Shown here in pieces: positions 36,737 to 48,838 of a stretch of DNA of 64,000 bases. The translations under genes and the position numbers were made by a program. Source of the stretch: Tetrahymena elliotti 4EA (lineage: Eukaryota > Ciliophora > Oligohymenophorea > Hymenostomatida > Tetrahymenidae); the NCBI GenBank assembly GCA_000231825.2, contig JH720325.1, positions 174,842 to 238,841 of the forward strand. Direction: 5' to 3'. Position 1 is the first letter of the stretch, and each line of letters opens with the position of its first letter. The notes below the pieces were generated by a model. It did not search any database and was not told where the DNA came from. It worked only from the letters and a program-made list of their open reading frames with translations.

Positions 36737-39700
36737 ATGAACCAATCTATATATAATTTTAATAATAATTAAGAATATCTTGAAAAACTATACCTAAAAT
36801 TTTTTAAAATTTTACAAGAAACAAATAAAATTTTTTTAAAAGAAAAACAATAATTTTTAAAGGAAATGAGTTAAGGCATCAAGTTTTCTTCTTCCATAAA
36901 CTCTAAATATGAAGATTTTAAAGAAATCAAAATTAAAAACTTCTTACATTAGAATTAATATTAATTTCTAAAGAAAATATGCTATAAAGGGAATTTTTAT
37001 GAAGTTATGGCATATTCTTATAAATTAAAACTAAACGTAGGAATTAAAATTCTAAAAAAATAGTCAGAAAAAAATGAAGATATTCAAAAAGAATTCTATT
37101 AAAAAGTTTAACAACTCGAAAAGGTGAACTAAAACTAGTATTCCTTACAATTTTTTGAAATCATAAAAGATGTAAACTTAGGACTATAAGGTGTAGTTAC
37201 TGAAATTTGCGATTGTAAGTATTTTAATCAAATTCCAAAGTAGTTAATTATAATTTTATTTTTTAGGTAATCTAACAACCATTTTTGAGATTAATCAATT
37301 ATATTATGCATAGTTAATTGCAATTACAAGCTAGTTACTTAAAGGTTTGCTTATTTTAGAGGAAAATGGGATAGCCTACTGTAACATCAGTACTGATAGC
37401 ATTTTATATTGTAGATCCAGAAATACTTTTGTGATAGGTATCAATCTATCAATTCATAAAATATATTTTAAACTTTAATTTTAGAAAAACGTTCATCAAT
37501 TATTATTTTCTTAAAAAAGTTGATCCTTATTTTTAAAATATGATATACTACCAAGAAACATAGAAGAAAGATAAAAAAGTAAAGAGTTTAAACCTTGAAA
37601 ATATTTATTTATTTTATGATATATTTGAAAAACATAGTCATACAATTCTTACTACTAGTCTCCTGAAGTTATCAACAAATAACCTCCATTTACACCAGCA
37701 GTATAATCGAATAAAAATAAATATTAAAATAGAAATAAAATTTAAATTTAAATAAAATAGGCTGATGTCTTTACTTTAGGGCTAATTTTAACTGAAATTC
37801 TGACTTAATAAAAATTTACTTTAAAATAATTATTAACATTAAATTCATAAAATTTAATTGATGCTTTTTCCAGACTAAAGATAACTTATAACTTTGATTT
37901 TGTGACTGAAATATTATATCAAATGGCTAAGATTAATAGAGATGAAAGACTTAAAGCAAGTTAATTACTCTAAGATCTAAAAAAATATATTTTGAATGAA
38001 GACACTCTAAAATAAATTAAGACTAAAAAATAGTATACATTTTTGATATATCACCTAAATTTGAGTTCTTTTTATTTTCTTTTGGCAGAAAAATCAGAAA
38101 TTATTGAAATAAATCTAAGGTATTTTATTGATAATTTCTAAAGGAATTTACTTCAAAGTTGTTATTTCACTTCTACATTAAATTTTTATTAATCTTTCCT
38201 ATTTACTTAAAATTCATAAGCTATTTTCATTTAATAAGATTAATAAAACATATAATATGTTTATTTAAACAAGATTAATATAAAATGAACATTTGTTGAA
38301 TAAGATTAATAGAGAAAAAGAGTGTTTTTATTTAATAAGATAAATAAACATATGTTTGTTTAAACAAAAATAAATTAATCATTTAATTCTTAAAACATTA
38401 AATTGAATGATTTTTCAAAACTTAATATTTTTTTTGTTAAAATTGAAAATGTTTTTGTTTAATTTATTTAAAAAAGATGAAATAAAATTCTTAACTAATA
38501 TTTAATAACAGCAATAAAAAAATAGACAAAATATATGCAAAATAAATTAAGCATCTGTTGGGTATTTGTGCTAACGTTATTTCATTAAGGTTAATAATGA
38601 GGTAGTTGTTTAAATTTACTTTTAATAGATAAACTGTATTAATTTTTTTCATAATTAAAAAAAGCTAGTGCTAAATTGGAGAAAAGGAAGCATAAAGAAT
38701 AGGAAAAGGTTTACGTAATTGTAAGAACTTACTCAAATAATTGTAAATAACAATGGAGTAATTATTACTGAGTTTTTATTCTAAATGTTACATTTATTTT
38801 CTTAATTGATATAAAACATTTATCAAATGAAAAATAAGCAAATTAATTAATTTAAGGAATAATCAAATTCATGATATTGGAGCATAAAGCATTGGAAAGG
38901 CATTAATTAACTGTACTCAACTGGATCATTTAATTTTAACACTAAAGTAATTTAAAAATAATTTTTTGATTTACATAAATTTTATGGTTCAAAAATATTT
39001 ATTTAATGCATTTCATAGAAATTCATTGAAATTTATTTATATTTTTAAATTAAAGTAACTGCTAAATAGGTTAAAAAGGAGTAGAAAGTTTAGCTACAGG
39101 AATAAGTAGTTGTTTAAACTTGAAAAATCTTAATATTCTACTTTCGTAATTTTCTTTTTTTCATACTATCAAATGAAATTCAAATAAACAAAGAGTTTAT
39201 TTCAAATGAGAAAATGTCTGAAAATATTTTTATAAAATTTGTAAGGTTCAATTAGATGTAAAATGAAGGAGCTATGCATATTGGATTAGCTTTAACCAAA
39301 TGTCCTCTGCTTATCACTCTAAATTTATATCTAATGTAATTCTATCATATTATTTATTAATTTTTATTCTTGGTAGTCCTCTAAATAATTTTTCTTTAAA
39401 ATATAAAAAGGAAAAATGATATAGAAGACGAAGGAGCATAGAGCATAGGAAAAGGATTGAAAGAATGTAAAAACCTAACATCTCTCAAAATCTATCTTGA
39501 GTAATTCCTTTTTTGTAATTATAGGAACAATTTATTATTTATTTAAAGCTAAAATAAAATAAGTCATGAAGGTGCTGAAGGTATCAACTAAGGAGTAAGT
39601 TAATGCACTTAATTAACAAATTTATTGATGAATATGGAGTAAATTTTTTATTTGATAATTAAATATTCATTTCTTTGATTAATATCTTTTCATAAAATTT

Positions 39701-41341
39701 ACACTCATTTTAAAATTTTTTAATTCTTTAAGGTTTATTTTAACAACCAAAAAAAAAAATATTTAAACACATTCAAAATAAATATAAAATATTAAAAGAT
39801 ACAATGTTTTAAGTAGCAAAGGAGCCATTACTATATCTTAAGAATTATCAAACTTGAAAGCACTAACTGATTTTCAATTAAGCCTAAAGTTAGTTTCAAT
39901 ATTTCTAATTTACACAAAAAAAAGTGATTAAATATTTGTAAAATAGATAAAATTAAATTACTTCTGAAGGAACATAATAAATAGGGTAAGAATTAGGAAG
40001 TCTACCTTGTCTTTCAACTTTCATTTTAAACATGGAGTAAATAAATTTTAATATTTTTTATTTAATAATATTTTCATTCTACTTGTGTTTAAAAGCTAAA
40101 ATGAGATTGGAGAAGAAGGACTTTTTAATTTAGGAACAGGATTGAGTAGTTGTAAAAATCTTACCTCTTTGAATATTAGTCTTTAGTAAATTCAAAATTA
40201 CTTATTACTTCATCTTAAAAGCTTTAAAAAATTATAAAATAATGAATAAATTAATTTTAAATAAATAGAAATAATAAAATTGGCAATTTAGGAGCTCAGC
40301 ATATTGGATTAGCATTAGCTAATTACACTTCACTCTAACATTCTGCTTTTTACTTGGAGTAAATTTTATCAATCATTTTTTTAATTGAATAACAATTTAT
40401 TCAGTTTTTATAAATTATTTTTAAATTCAAAAGATTTAACGAAATTGGAGACCAAGGAATATAAAGTATATGGACAGGATTAAGTAGTTGTAAAAAGCTT
40501 TTAAAACTTTAAATTTATCTTGAGTAAATTGATGAATTTTCATTATATTTTTTATGAAATTTGTTTCTTTAAAGCAATAATTTCAAATAAAAGCAATAAT
40601 AAAATCAGTAGTGGAGCTACACAAAACATAGAATTAATGTTTAAAAATTGTTAATAATTAGCAACTCTTATTTTAAGCATGAAGTAAATGCATTTATTAA
40701 ACGTACATTTTATATTAAAATATTCTTTTAATTTTATCAAAGAAAAAATGAAATTTGTGAAGAAGGAGCTTAAAATTTTGGGTTAGGGTTGATAAATTGC
40801 AAAAGTCTTATCAAAGCTAAAATAGATTTCAAGTATTTTCATTCTTTTACAAATTTATTTTTAATAAAAAATATATTCAATATAAATTTATTAAATTATT
40901 TTGTTTAAATAAAAGTTAAAGCAAAATCAATGATATAGGAGCATCAAACGTTGGATTAGGATTCATAAACTGTTTGGGACTTTAAGATATTTGTTTAAGT
41001 TTATCGTAAATATTATGAATTTTTTTTTGAGTTACTTTTAATAAACTTTTTTATTACAAAAAGCGTTAACTAAATAGGTGATGAAGGAGTAGAAAATATT
41101 GGAAAAGGATTGTAAAACTGTAAAAACCTTTCAATTTTGTAGATTATTCTAGAGTAAGTTCCTTTTCTTTCTTTCTTTCTTTATTTCTTTGTTTCTACTC
41201 AAAAATTTAACTAATTTTATTGCATGTTTTTTTTAATATTTATATTAAAAGTTAAAATTAATTCAGTGAGAAAGGAGTATAAAACATGTTATCAAAACTG
41301 ACTTAATGTACCTAGCTTACTGTTTTAGGTCTTTTTTTATT
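36737..41341 (+). CDS. Degenerate protein-kinase-like domain plus leucine-rich-repeat protein (many exons, model incomplete)
   Basis: Exon 1 (36737-37214) and exon 2 (37267-37437) join in phase. Kinase-like features: GNFYEVMAY (glycine-loop-like), VGIKILKK with Lys104 at the ATP-lysine position, LLKGLLILEENGIAYCNIST where HRDLKPEN is expected (no catalytic Asp), an APE-like YYQSPEV, and ADVFTLGLILTEIL (subdomain IX, about 37741 onward). I could not connect exons between 37438 and about 37650 without an in-frame TGA unless an extra intron (about 37579-37637) is assumed, so a frame lesion is possible. From about 38660 come some sixteen ribonuclease-inhibitor-type LRRs (IGDEGAQSIGKGLSSCKNLT-like), almost one per exon. 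A pseudokinase/LRR scaffold is inferred. Ligand unknown. The final exon and stop were not identified. Confidence 0.6.
38660..41341 (+). repeat. Array of about 16 single-LRR exons
   Basis: LRR exons begin near 38668, 38855, 39058, 39245, 39415, 39545, 39795, 39955, 40095, 40270, 40440, 40605, 40745, 40920, 41065 and 41250. Each is roughly 80-95 bp, and most end in a GTAA(A/T) donor that splits a codon after its second base. The next exon begins after AG with C-TAA-AAT or similar, giving (D)-Q-N-x-I-G. The exon at 40095-40190 measures 90 bp (30 codons). The introns are AT-rich, about 50-150 bp. Confidence 0.75.
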
Positions 41342-41439
41342 GTAAATTGACTTTTTATAATTAAAATAATATATAGAGGTTTATTTTTTAACATAAATGA
41401 TGACCCAAAAATTATTCTCATTTAATTTTAAATCTTAAA

Positions 41440-41915
41440 ATATAAATGAAGAATTTGTAGTTTTATTTGGTATTTTTAAATTATTTTGTAAATATATAAA
41501 TAAGCACCTCATCATTAGAAATATCTAACACTTTTTCTTTTGAAATGTCATAATTGTTGGAAAGGTTAACAAAATTACAGATCTTGAAATTAGGATATAA
41601 GTAAACTTAATTCATTTTAAAAATCATTTAAAAAATGAAATCTATTTTGAAATAATAGTAATTTTTAGAATTTGCTATCATTCAGTGGAATAAATAATAG
41701 TAGCAATATAAGAACATTGAATTTGTAAATATAGTAACCAATTTTAAATTTTATCTTTTCTTTTAAAATTAAAGTGATTATTTTAAATAAAAAGAAATTA
41801 GCATGGTATTCAAAATTATAAAAAGTTAGCTCATAAGATTAAAAGATTAGTTAAATTAGTTTTCATTAATTGAAATAAATTGTTAATAAATAAATAATAA
41901 TATTCTAATTGAGAC
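41440..41915 (+). repeat. Right ~475-bp direct repeat flanking the kinase-like/LRR gene
   Basis: Same-orientation partner of 35507-35981, roughly 85-90% alike by eye with small indels. It begins about 100 bp after the last recognisable LRR exon. Confidence 0.85.
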
Positions 41916-42327
41916 ATATTTTTATATATTTTTTGTAGTCAATTTTCTAAATCTTGAATGATCTTTAATCAAAATAAATTTATGGATCTAATTATTTGGT
42001 TTTTAAAAGATCTTATTTCAAGTGTTATGCTTTTTATAAAAGACATTAAAGTATTTAAAATCATTAATATGAAAAAATCAATTCTTACAATCAAGTTTTT
42101 TTAATCTCAAATTTTAGATTTGAAAAAATGTGAATAGAGAACATCAAATTTGTTTGAAATAATAGTTTGATAAAATTAAAAATTAAAGAAATAAATAGTT
42201 TTAACATTTGTGAAATGGTAGTTTATTTATTAATGTAAGAGATGTATATTTTATTAATAAATTAAAATATTTTTCTTATTATTTACATAAAAGATGTATT
42301 TTAAGAGAATTTTGACTATTTATTAGT
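41916..42327. other. Intergenic AT-rich DNA
   Basis: About 410 bp, no gene seen. It separates the LRR locus from the 3' end of the STPGR-motif gene. Confidence 0.55.
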
Positions 42328-44676
42328 TCAGAATTTTTTTAAGAAAGAGGGATCATCTTTTCTTAAATTTTATTTGATGCTATTAATATGTCTTTTGCAT
42401 TAAATCATTTTTGAGATGAGATCTGATTAATAGCGGTCAATGACAGTTTATTCTATTGAGTTGAGCTCTTAGATTGAATCTGCTCTCAGCAAAACTTAAC
42501 CAATTTATCGTCTTTCTCTTTCTACTTATCTTTTAATTTCATTCATTAATTTGCTGAAATACTATTCAGCAGTTTCTTCTTAAGGTGGTTACTATTTATC
42601 CTTATTCAACGGAGTATGTTTTTCATGATATTATGACATTAACTAGATTGAAGATACCTTTTTAGCCTTTGAAAATTTGTGTCCTCTATTACTAGAAAGA
42701 CTGCTATTGATCAAGTTATAGTGGCCTGGAGCAGGATTTTCATCAGTATTTCTACCACTTTTGCTGATAATCTTGATTTTTGGGAGAGTTGTTTTTTTTC
42801 TATTGCATTAAGGAGTTTGATTGAGTGATAAGAGTAATAAGCTCTGAATATTTTTTTCATATTCTCCAATATTAAATGTAAATCTATCATAAGCCAATTT
42901 ATTACTCTTTGAGCTTGATTGCTAAAATTCTCCAAGATCTTTTAGTGTAATACTTTCCTTAGAGTCAATGATTTCATCTACACTTGGACTAAATAAATCA
43001 GTTTTAGATTGAGTTGTTGTGTTTTACTTAATGCTTTTCTTTTGTTTATTTCCTTAATTATTTAGTTTATTATTGCTTATTTTTTAGCTAACTCTTTTTT
43101 CAATTTGTGGATTTTATGGAAGGAAGTTAGGAATTAGTTTGCTATTTTGAATAACATTTAAAGAATTTAAGCTGTAGGTGTTATTTTAGCTACTATCAAG
43201 TTGATCATATTCTTTTGAATTCTCTTGTGTTGTATTAAGTAAAGTAAAATCTTATTTTATATTAAGAGCTTATTAATTTATTTGTGAGTTTTAAAACAAA
43301 GATTGATTCAAAGAATTTTAATTGACACTCAGATCTGTATTCTTACTCTTATTATGCTTTTATTATCCCTTTAAAGCAGATTATATTGTTAGATTCCCAA
43401 ATTTATCTTATGAGCTTTAGTCAAATGTTCGATTAGTTTATGTGGAAATAGTTTAACTTTGCTATTTATAATAGCTAGATTTGTTGAAATATTTGTGTGA
43501 AAATTCATCTTTTTCAGTCAATTTACTTAAATTATGCTTTTCCTTATTATCTTGCTCTTTCATGATGATACTTGGCTTATTTTAATCATAATATTAGTTA
43601 TTTAATTAAACTTACTCATTTTCACTGGTGTCTTTGAATTGTATATCTCTGAGATATTAGTTTTTCACAGGTGCAACAAAGAACTCTTTTTTAAATTTAT
43701 TTGATTTGTCAAAGAAATATGTGTTATTCTTTTTAATTAATGTGTGAATCTGCGAAGGAGGAGTAGCAAGACAAATCTTAGTACTAATTATGTTGTGATT
43801 GCTTCTTTTACGAAGGGCAGATAACTCATCAATATCATCTGTAAATGGATCTATCAAAGGATTGCTCATAATTTACTAATATTTAATAGTAGTAAATAAA
43901 GTCTAACTCTTTTTCAGTTTCTAATTCTTGTTATTATTGTAAATTTAATCTTAGTTTTAAGTTTTATCTTGTTTTACAGAATTCTACTTATTCAGATTTT
44001 TGTATTCCTTAGTTAATGATAAAGGAAAGAAGTTATTTTCTTCTTGGTATTACAAGCTATTTTTATTATGCATTTTAGCATTTCTTGGTGAACCTTCTTA
44101 ATCATTTTAATGGTTTGTTTAATAGTCTTTTTGAATAGATTCAGGTTCCTTTTAAGAGTGTTAGTTACTTACAGAATATTTGTCTAATGGATTAGATAAT
44201 CCTTATATTTAAAAATCACTCTAAGCAAACTCCATTGGGAATGATTGATGGAGATGATTCTTATTTATTTTGGAGTGAACAGATTAAAATTTGTCTTATA
44301 AAAATATCTATTTCTGTTATTAGTTTTGCTAAGTTTCTTGACTGGAATGCAGAGACTAACTAAAATCTAACGGAGATAACTCTCCCTGTTTTCTTTTTGA
44401 AGATTTACTTTATTCTTCTACCTTTTTAACTGATTCGTAATACTAAGAGCTTACAGGTGGCTAAAAAGTAGCCTTCTAATAATTCTTCAAGCTGTAAGTT
44501 AGCTCGAATTAAAACTTATCACTCTCACTAGTAATTTTTTTAAGTATTTTCATTTTTTATTCATCTGTCAATTTTTCGTTGATGTTGAAAGTACTCTTCT
44601 TTTATTGGTAGTTTGGTGAGTTCAAAAAGTCTATGACTTTAGAACGTAAGATGTTACTAGAATCCGATTTAATCAT
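42328..44676 (-). CDS. Q/S/N-rich protein with one STPGR (SHIPPO) motif
   Basis: A single exon of 782 residues from ATG 44676 to TGA 42330-42328. I kept the upstream ATG because the frame is open and coding-like through FTTIKYQQIMSNPLIDPFTD, where an internal Met (residue 270, codon 43869-43867) might otherwise be taken as the start. Most of the protein is Gln/Ser/Asn/Lys-rich and probably disordered. The recognisable element is NPAPGHYNLINSSLSS at about 647-662, a sperm-tail PG-rich repeat (PGxGxY-like) as in SHIPPO/ODF3 and microtubule-inner proteins. The C-terminus from about 700 is charged and helical (IKRQVERERRQIGQVLL). A ciliary or cortical microtubule role is possible but rests on one motif copy; most STPGR proteins have several. 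Confidence 0.65.
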
Positions 44677-45772
44677 TAGCAAATGATTTAATAAGCTTAT
44701 GATCAAATAAATGCAGAAATGGTTGTATAAATAGCTAGAAAATACTACAAAAAAGTATCTTTTTTATATAGTTTAGAATTCGTAGTGGTTGATTTATCCA
44801 ATCAAAATTATAAGAAAGTTATTTTGCTATATTTTTTAAGTAAAAACCAGTTTTAATCAAACTATTTTTATTTATTATCAGGAAATATGAATATTATTCA
44901 ATAAATCAGTAAAATTTCATTCAAATTCTTGTAATTTGTTCTTAAGTAAATATAAATTTTTTACTGGCAATCACAATACTATTAAGAAGCTCCTTATAAA
45001 AATGCTTAATAATGAATACTATTTAAAATATAATTTTTGTTAATAACTACCCTGCATTTTGCTCAAATTTTTACAAATAAAAAATTAAAACATACAATAA
45101 AAGGCATTAAAAACCATAATTTTTGAGTAGCAAATACAGCATTAGTAAATAATTTACATTAAAAATAAAAAAATTGTAACTCAATGCTTTAACCTTTGAT
45201 AATAAGTAATTCTTAAGCATGAGTATTTTATATCTGAATAATTAAATACTGTTCAGGATTAAAAGATAAAATTATATTTTACCAAAGGAATAATCATATT
45301 GTTTTAGAATTTAAAAATAAATATTATATTTTTACTTTGTTTGAAATGAATTTCATTAAATCTACTTTTGCAAAATTTTTTAGTGACACAGAAAATAATT
45401 TTTGCAATTTACAAATTTTAAGAAATAAAAATAATTTGTTACTTTTTGATCTTTTTTGGAAATATTAATTTTATTTCCAAATTAAAATACTAAATATATT
45501 AAAAATTGAATTTGATTTTCCTATTTGTAAGTTGGTTATTTTTTAAAAAGAATTTGGATTATATTAAGATTGACTATGTAAAATAAATTATTGTATATAC
45601 TATTTGGATGAGAAATGAAGTACAAATGAGTAAGAATGGAAGAAATAACAAATATAAAATAGATTTATTGATTGAATTACTATTATTAGGAGATGAATTC
45701 AGTAAAATATAGCTTATAAATGATTTGCAAAAAAAGTGTATGTAGAATTTATTATTAATTTATATAAATTGT
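44677..45772. other. Intergenic region between RPT1 and the STPGR-motif gene
   Basis: About 1.1 kb, AT-rich, holding the promoter of the STPGR-motif gene and the 3' side of RPT1. No gene was seen. Confidence 0.6.
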
Positions 45773-47489
45773 TCAGTTATAAACCAAATATTTGCCAGTT
45801 GCAGAGAATTTGGAATATCCTTTTATAACCTTTTCAATAGCTTCAAGAAGGTCCTTTTCAGAGATGGCTTTTCTTCTTGCTCTAATAGCAAACATACCAG
45901 CTTCGGTACAGACTGATCTAAGATCAGCACCTGTAGTGTTGGGGCATAATCTTGCCAATAATTCATAACGAATATTCTTTTCCATACTCATATGTCTGGC
46001 ATGAATTTTAAAAATGTGAGTTCTTCCTTCTAAGTCGGGAAGACCGAATTCTACTTTTCTATCTAATCTACCAGGTCTCAACAAGGCAGGATCTAAAGTA
46101 TCAGGTCTGTTAGTAGCCATCAAAACTTTAATGTTACCTCTGCTTTCGAAACCATCCAATTAGTTAACAATTTCAAGCATGGTACGTTGGACTTCATTAT
46201 CACTACCAGCACCATCATCATGTCTAGCACCACCACTAATTTTTTAGAAGGAAATTTAAGTATAAATTTTAATTTTTAAAAGCTATTCAATAGATGCTTT
46301 TGAAAGAATTTTGTTAAGTAAATAAATAAATTAATTACATGGCATCGATTTCATCGAAGAAAATGATACAAGCTTTCTTTGTTCTTGCTAATTAGAAGAT
46401 TTCTCTAACCATTCTTGCACCTTCACCGACGTATCTTTAAACGAGTTCAGAACCGATAACACGGATGAAGCAAGCATCTGTTCTATTAGCAACAGCTCTT
46501 GCAGTTAAAGTTTTACCAGTACCAGGAGGTCCATAAAGTAAAACACCTTTAGGAGGATCAATACCTAATTCAATAAACTTTTCAGGTTAGAGTAAAGGCA
46601 TTTCTACGACTTCCTATTAAATATTAAACAAAATTTATTAAATAAAATGAAAGCATAGAATAATTAATTTCCTTATTGAATTGTATTTTTTATTTATAAT
46701 TAATAAATACTTCAAACCAAAAACCATCTTTTTTTATTTAAATTTTTAAACAAGGGGGTTTTTTTAATTCTTTTTATTGCCTATCTCATCAAAAAATAAA
46801 GTCATTTAGGAGCTCTAAACACTTAAGAGATGAAAATAAACATGATGAATTTCAATAAAATAGAATTTTCAAATTTATGCTTTGCTCTTTATTGGGTTTG
46901 CTTTTGCTTTTGATAAATTTTTAAGCAGAATTACCTTAAGACGATCTAATTATTCATTGGCACCACCAATATCAGAATAAGTGACATCAGGCTTCTCTTC
47001 TACAGTCATCATAGTGACTGAAGGATCAATTTTAGGAGGAAGGGGAAGTTAAATAGAATATTTTTATTTCTCAACACCAACTCTCATACCTTCATCAACA
47101 TCGGTAGGAGCTAATTTATCACCTAAACCTACAACGAATTTTGCCATTTGCTTAATGCTAATCATGTATTTGTTTTCGGTGGGTTAGTCACCAGGAATAA
47201 TTTTATTGCAACGAGCAACTTGGAGGGAATGTTATTAGGATAATCTAATTTCATCACCCTTCAAATCCCATTAAGATGGCAAAGAGAGACCTGTATCACT
47301 CTCTTTTATACCGCATAGCTTATTAATTTTTACTACTAAATTCTTATTTTCTTCTTCAGTTGATTTAATTGACTCAGCATATGGACCCATGCCATAAACC
47401 TTCAATAATGAAATATCACCTTCATCCAAAGGGATGTGCTTTTTCTCTTCACCTTATTAATTATCTTTATCGTTTGTAGTAGGAGCCAT
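45773..47489 (-). CDS. RPT1: 26S proteasome regulatory ATPase RPT1 (PSMC2)
   Basis: Three exons, 47489-46935, 46613-46339 and 46235-45773 (introns 321 and 103 bp), join in frame to 430 residues; human PSMC2 has about 433. The N-terminal coiled coil and OB-fold region contain the RPT1-like [20 protein letters not shown] and [20 protein letters not shown]. The AAA+ core has Walker A GPPGTGKT (213-220), Walker [17 protein letters not shown] spanning intron 2, sensor region [20 protein letters not shown] with arginine fingers, and [20 protein letters not shown]. The C-terminus is [11 protein letters not shown], as expected for RPT1 rather than the HbYX-bearing RPT2/3/5. It unfolds and translocates ubiquitinated substrates into the 20S core. 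All key residues are intact. Confidence 0.97.
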
Positions 47490-48838
47490 TTATTTTATTG
47501 ATTCTACTTTAATATAAAATGCTTTGCTTTTGAATACTTATTTATTTGCTGCTCTAATTCTTTTCTATTGTTTCTTATTAAGATACAATTTTTATTTTAA
47601 TAGTTAATATAGAGAGAGATCCTTTCTATTCTTTTCCCTTTTAAAATCAATATTGTCTGATTTTACTTACCTCTATATTTTAAAATAACAAACAAACAAA
47701 CAAACCATCTTTTAAAATAGCAAAAAAAAAGCAAAAAAAAAAACAAAAAATAAACAACTAATCTCTTAAACTGACAGAAATTCATTTATTTTTCAATGAG
47801 TGTTTATTCAACCTATGCATTCCTTTTCATTATCATAAATATTTAATTGAAATTAACACATTCGTCAGTCAGTCAATGCAATAACATCAGAGAGACTCTT
47901 CTTAACAAAAACTATTCATCCATAAATAATTAAAAAACATACATGCACTGTTTTAATTCATTTTTTCTTTCTTACAAAAAAAGAACAAAATAAAATATTT
48001 AATTTTTTAATTTAAAATAAATTTTCTTATCAGATAGAAAAAAAAAAAAATTTTACATTTAAAAAATAACTAAAATTAATTAATAATTTTAAATCTATTA
48101 ATTAACCTATTTACAATAACCTCTTTGTAAAAAATACACCTATCATTTTATTTAATGTAAAAATTTAATTGATTGATTAAAACTTTGATCATCCATCCTA
48201 TTTTTTAGTCAAAAAAAATATTCTTAAATATTTTTGCATTTTTTCAAATAAAAGTGAATTAGCAAGAAAATAATATAAATTATAACAGTTCTAAATATTT
48301 AAAAAATTAAAATGTAATTTTCAGTTCATAAGTTATTAGAAATTTCCTCAAATATGCTATATAATTTTTTTCTTGAACCAAATAATTTATTGATTGAATT
48401 ATTAATTAATAGATTTAGAATAATTTATTAATTCATATTATAAAAATAAAGGTAAAAAAACTAATATTATTTTTAATCTTGAAAAAGGTTAGATGAAAAA
48501 AAGTTTTTTTGATTTTTAAATTTAAATTTCTGATAAATAAAACATGTAAATGTGTGAGTTCTAAATAATAATATTTATGAAATAATCTTCAGTTTAAATA
48601 AAAAATATATAAAAATAATAAAATGAGTAACATTTAAAAACTGAAAAATTAATATTATAGAAGGCAAAATATGCAAAAAATATATGATTTTATCATATAA
48701 AATTCATTATTATTTACTTTAGTTTTAGTTTAGTTTGTTTTAGTAGGTTGCTTTTAAATATTTCAAAAGGAAAACTCATATTAAATTTAAATTAATTTTG
48801 ATAGAAGTGGTTGGTTTTAGTATATATTTTTGAATATT
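47490..48838. other. Intergenic region 5' of RPT1
   Basis: About 1.35 kb. It contains an A-rich CAAACAAACAAAC tract at about 47690-47703 close to the RPT1 start and otherwise AT-rich sequence. A GGTTGGTTTT string near 48808-48820 resembles the core of the ciliate chromosome breakage sequence but is not a full match. Confidence 0.5.

Noticed and set aside
48806..48820. GTGGTTGGTTTTA, similar to the breakage sequence core
   Set aside because: It matches only the central GGTTGGTTT, the flanks differ, and sequence continues through normally.
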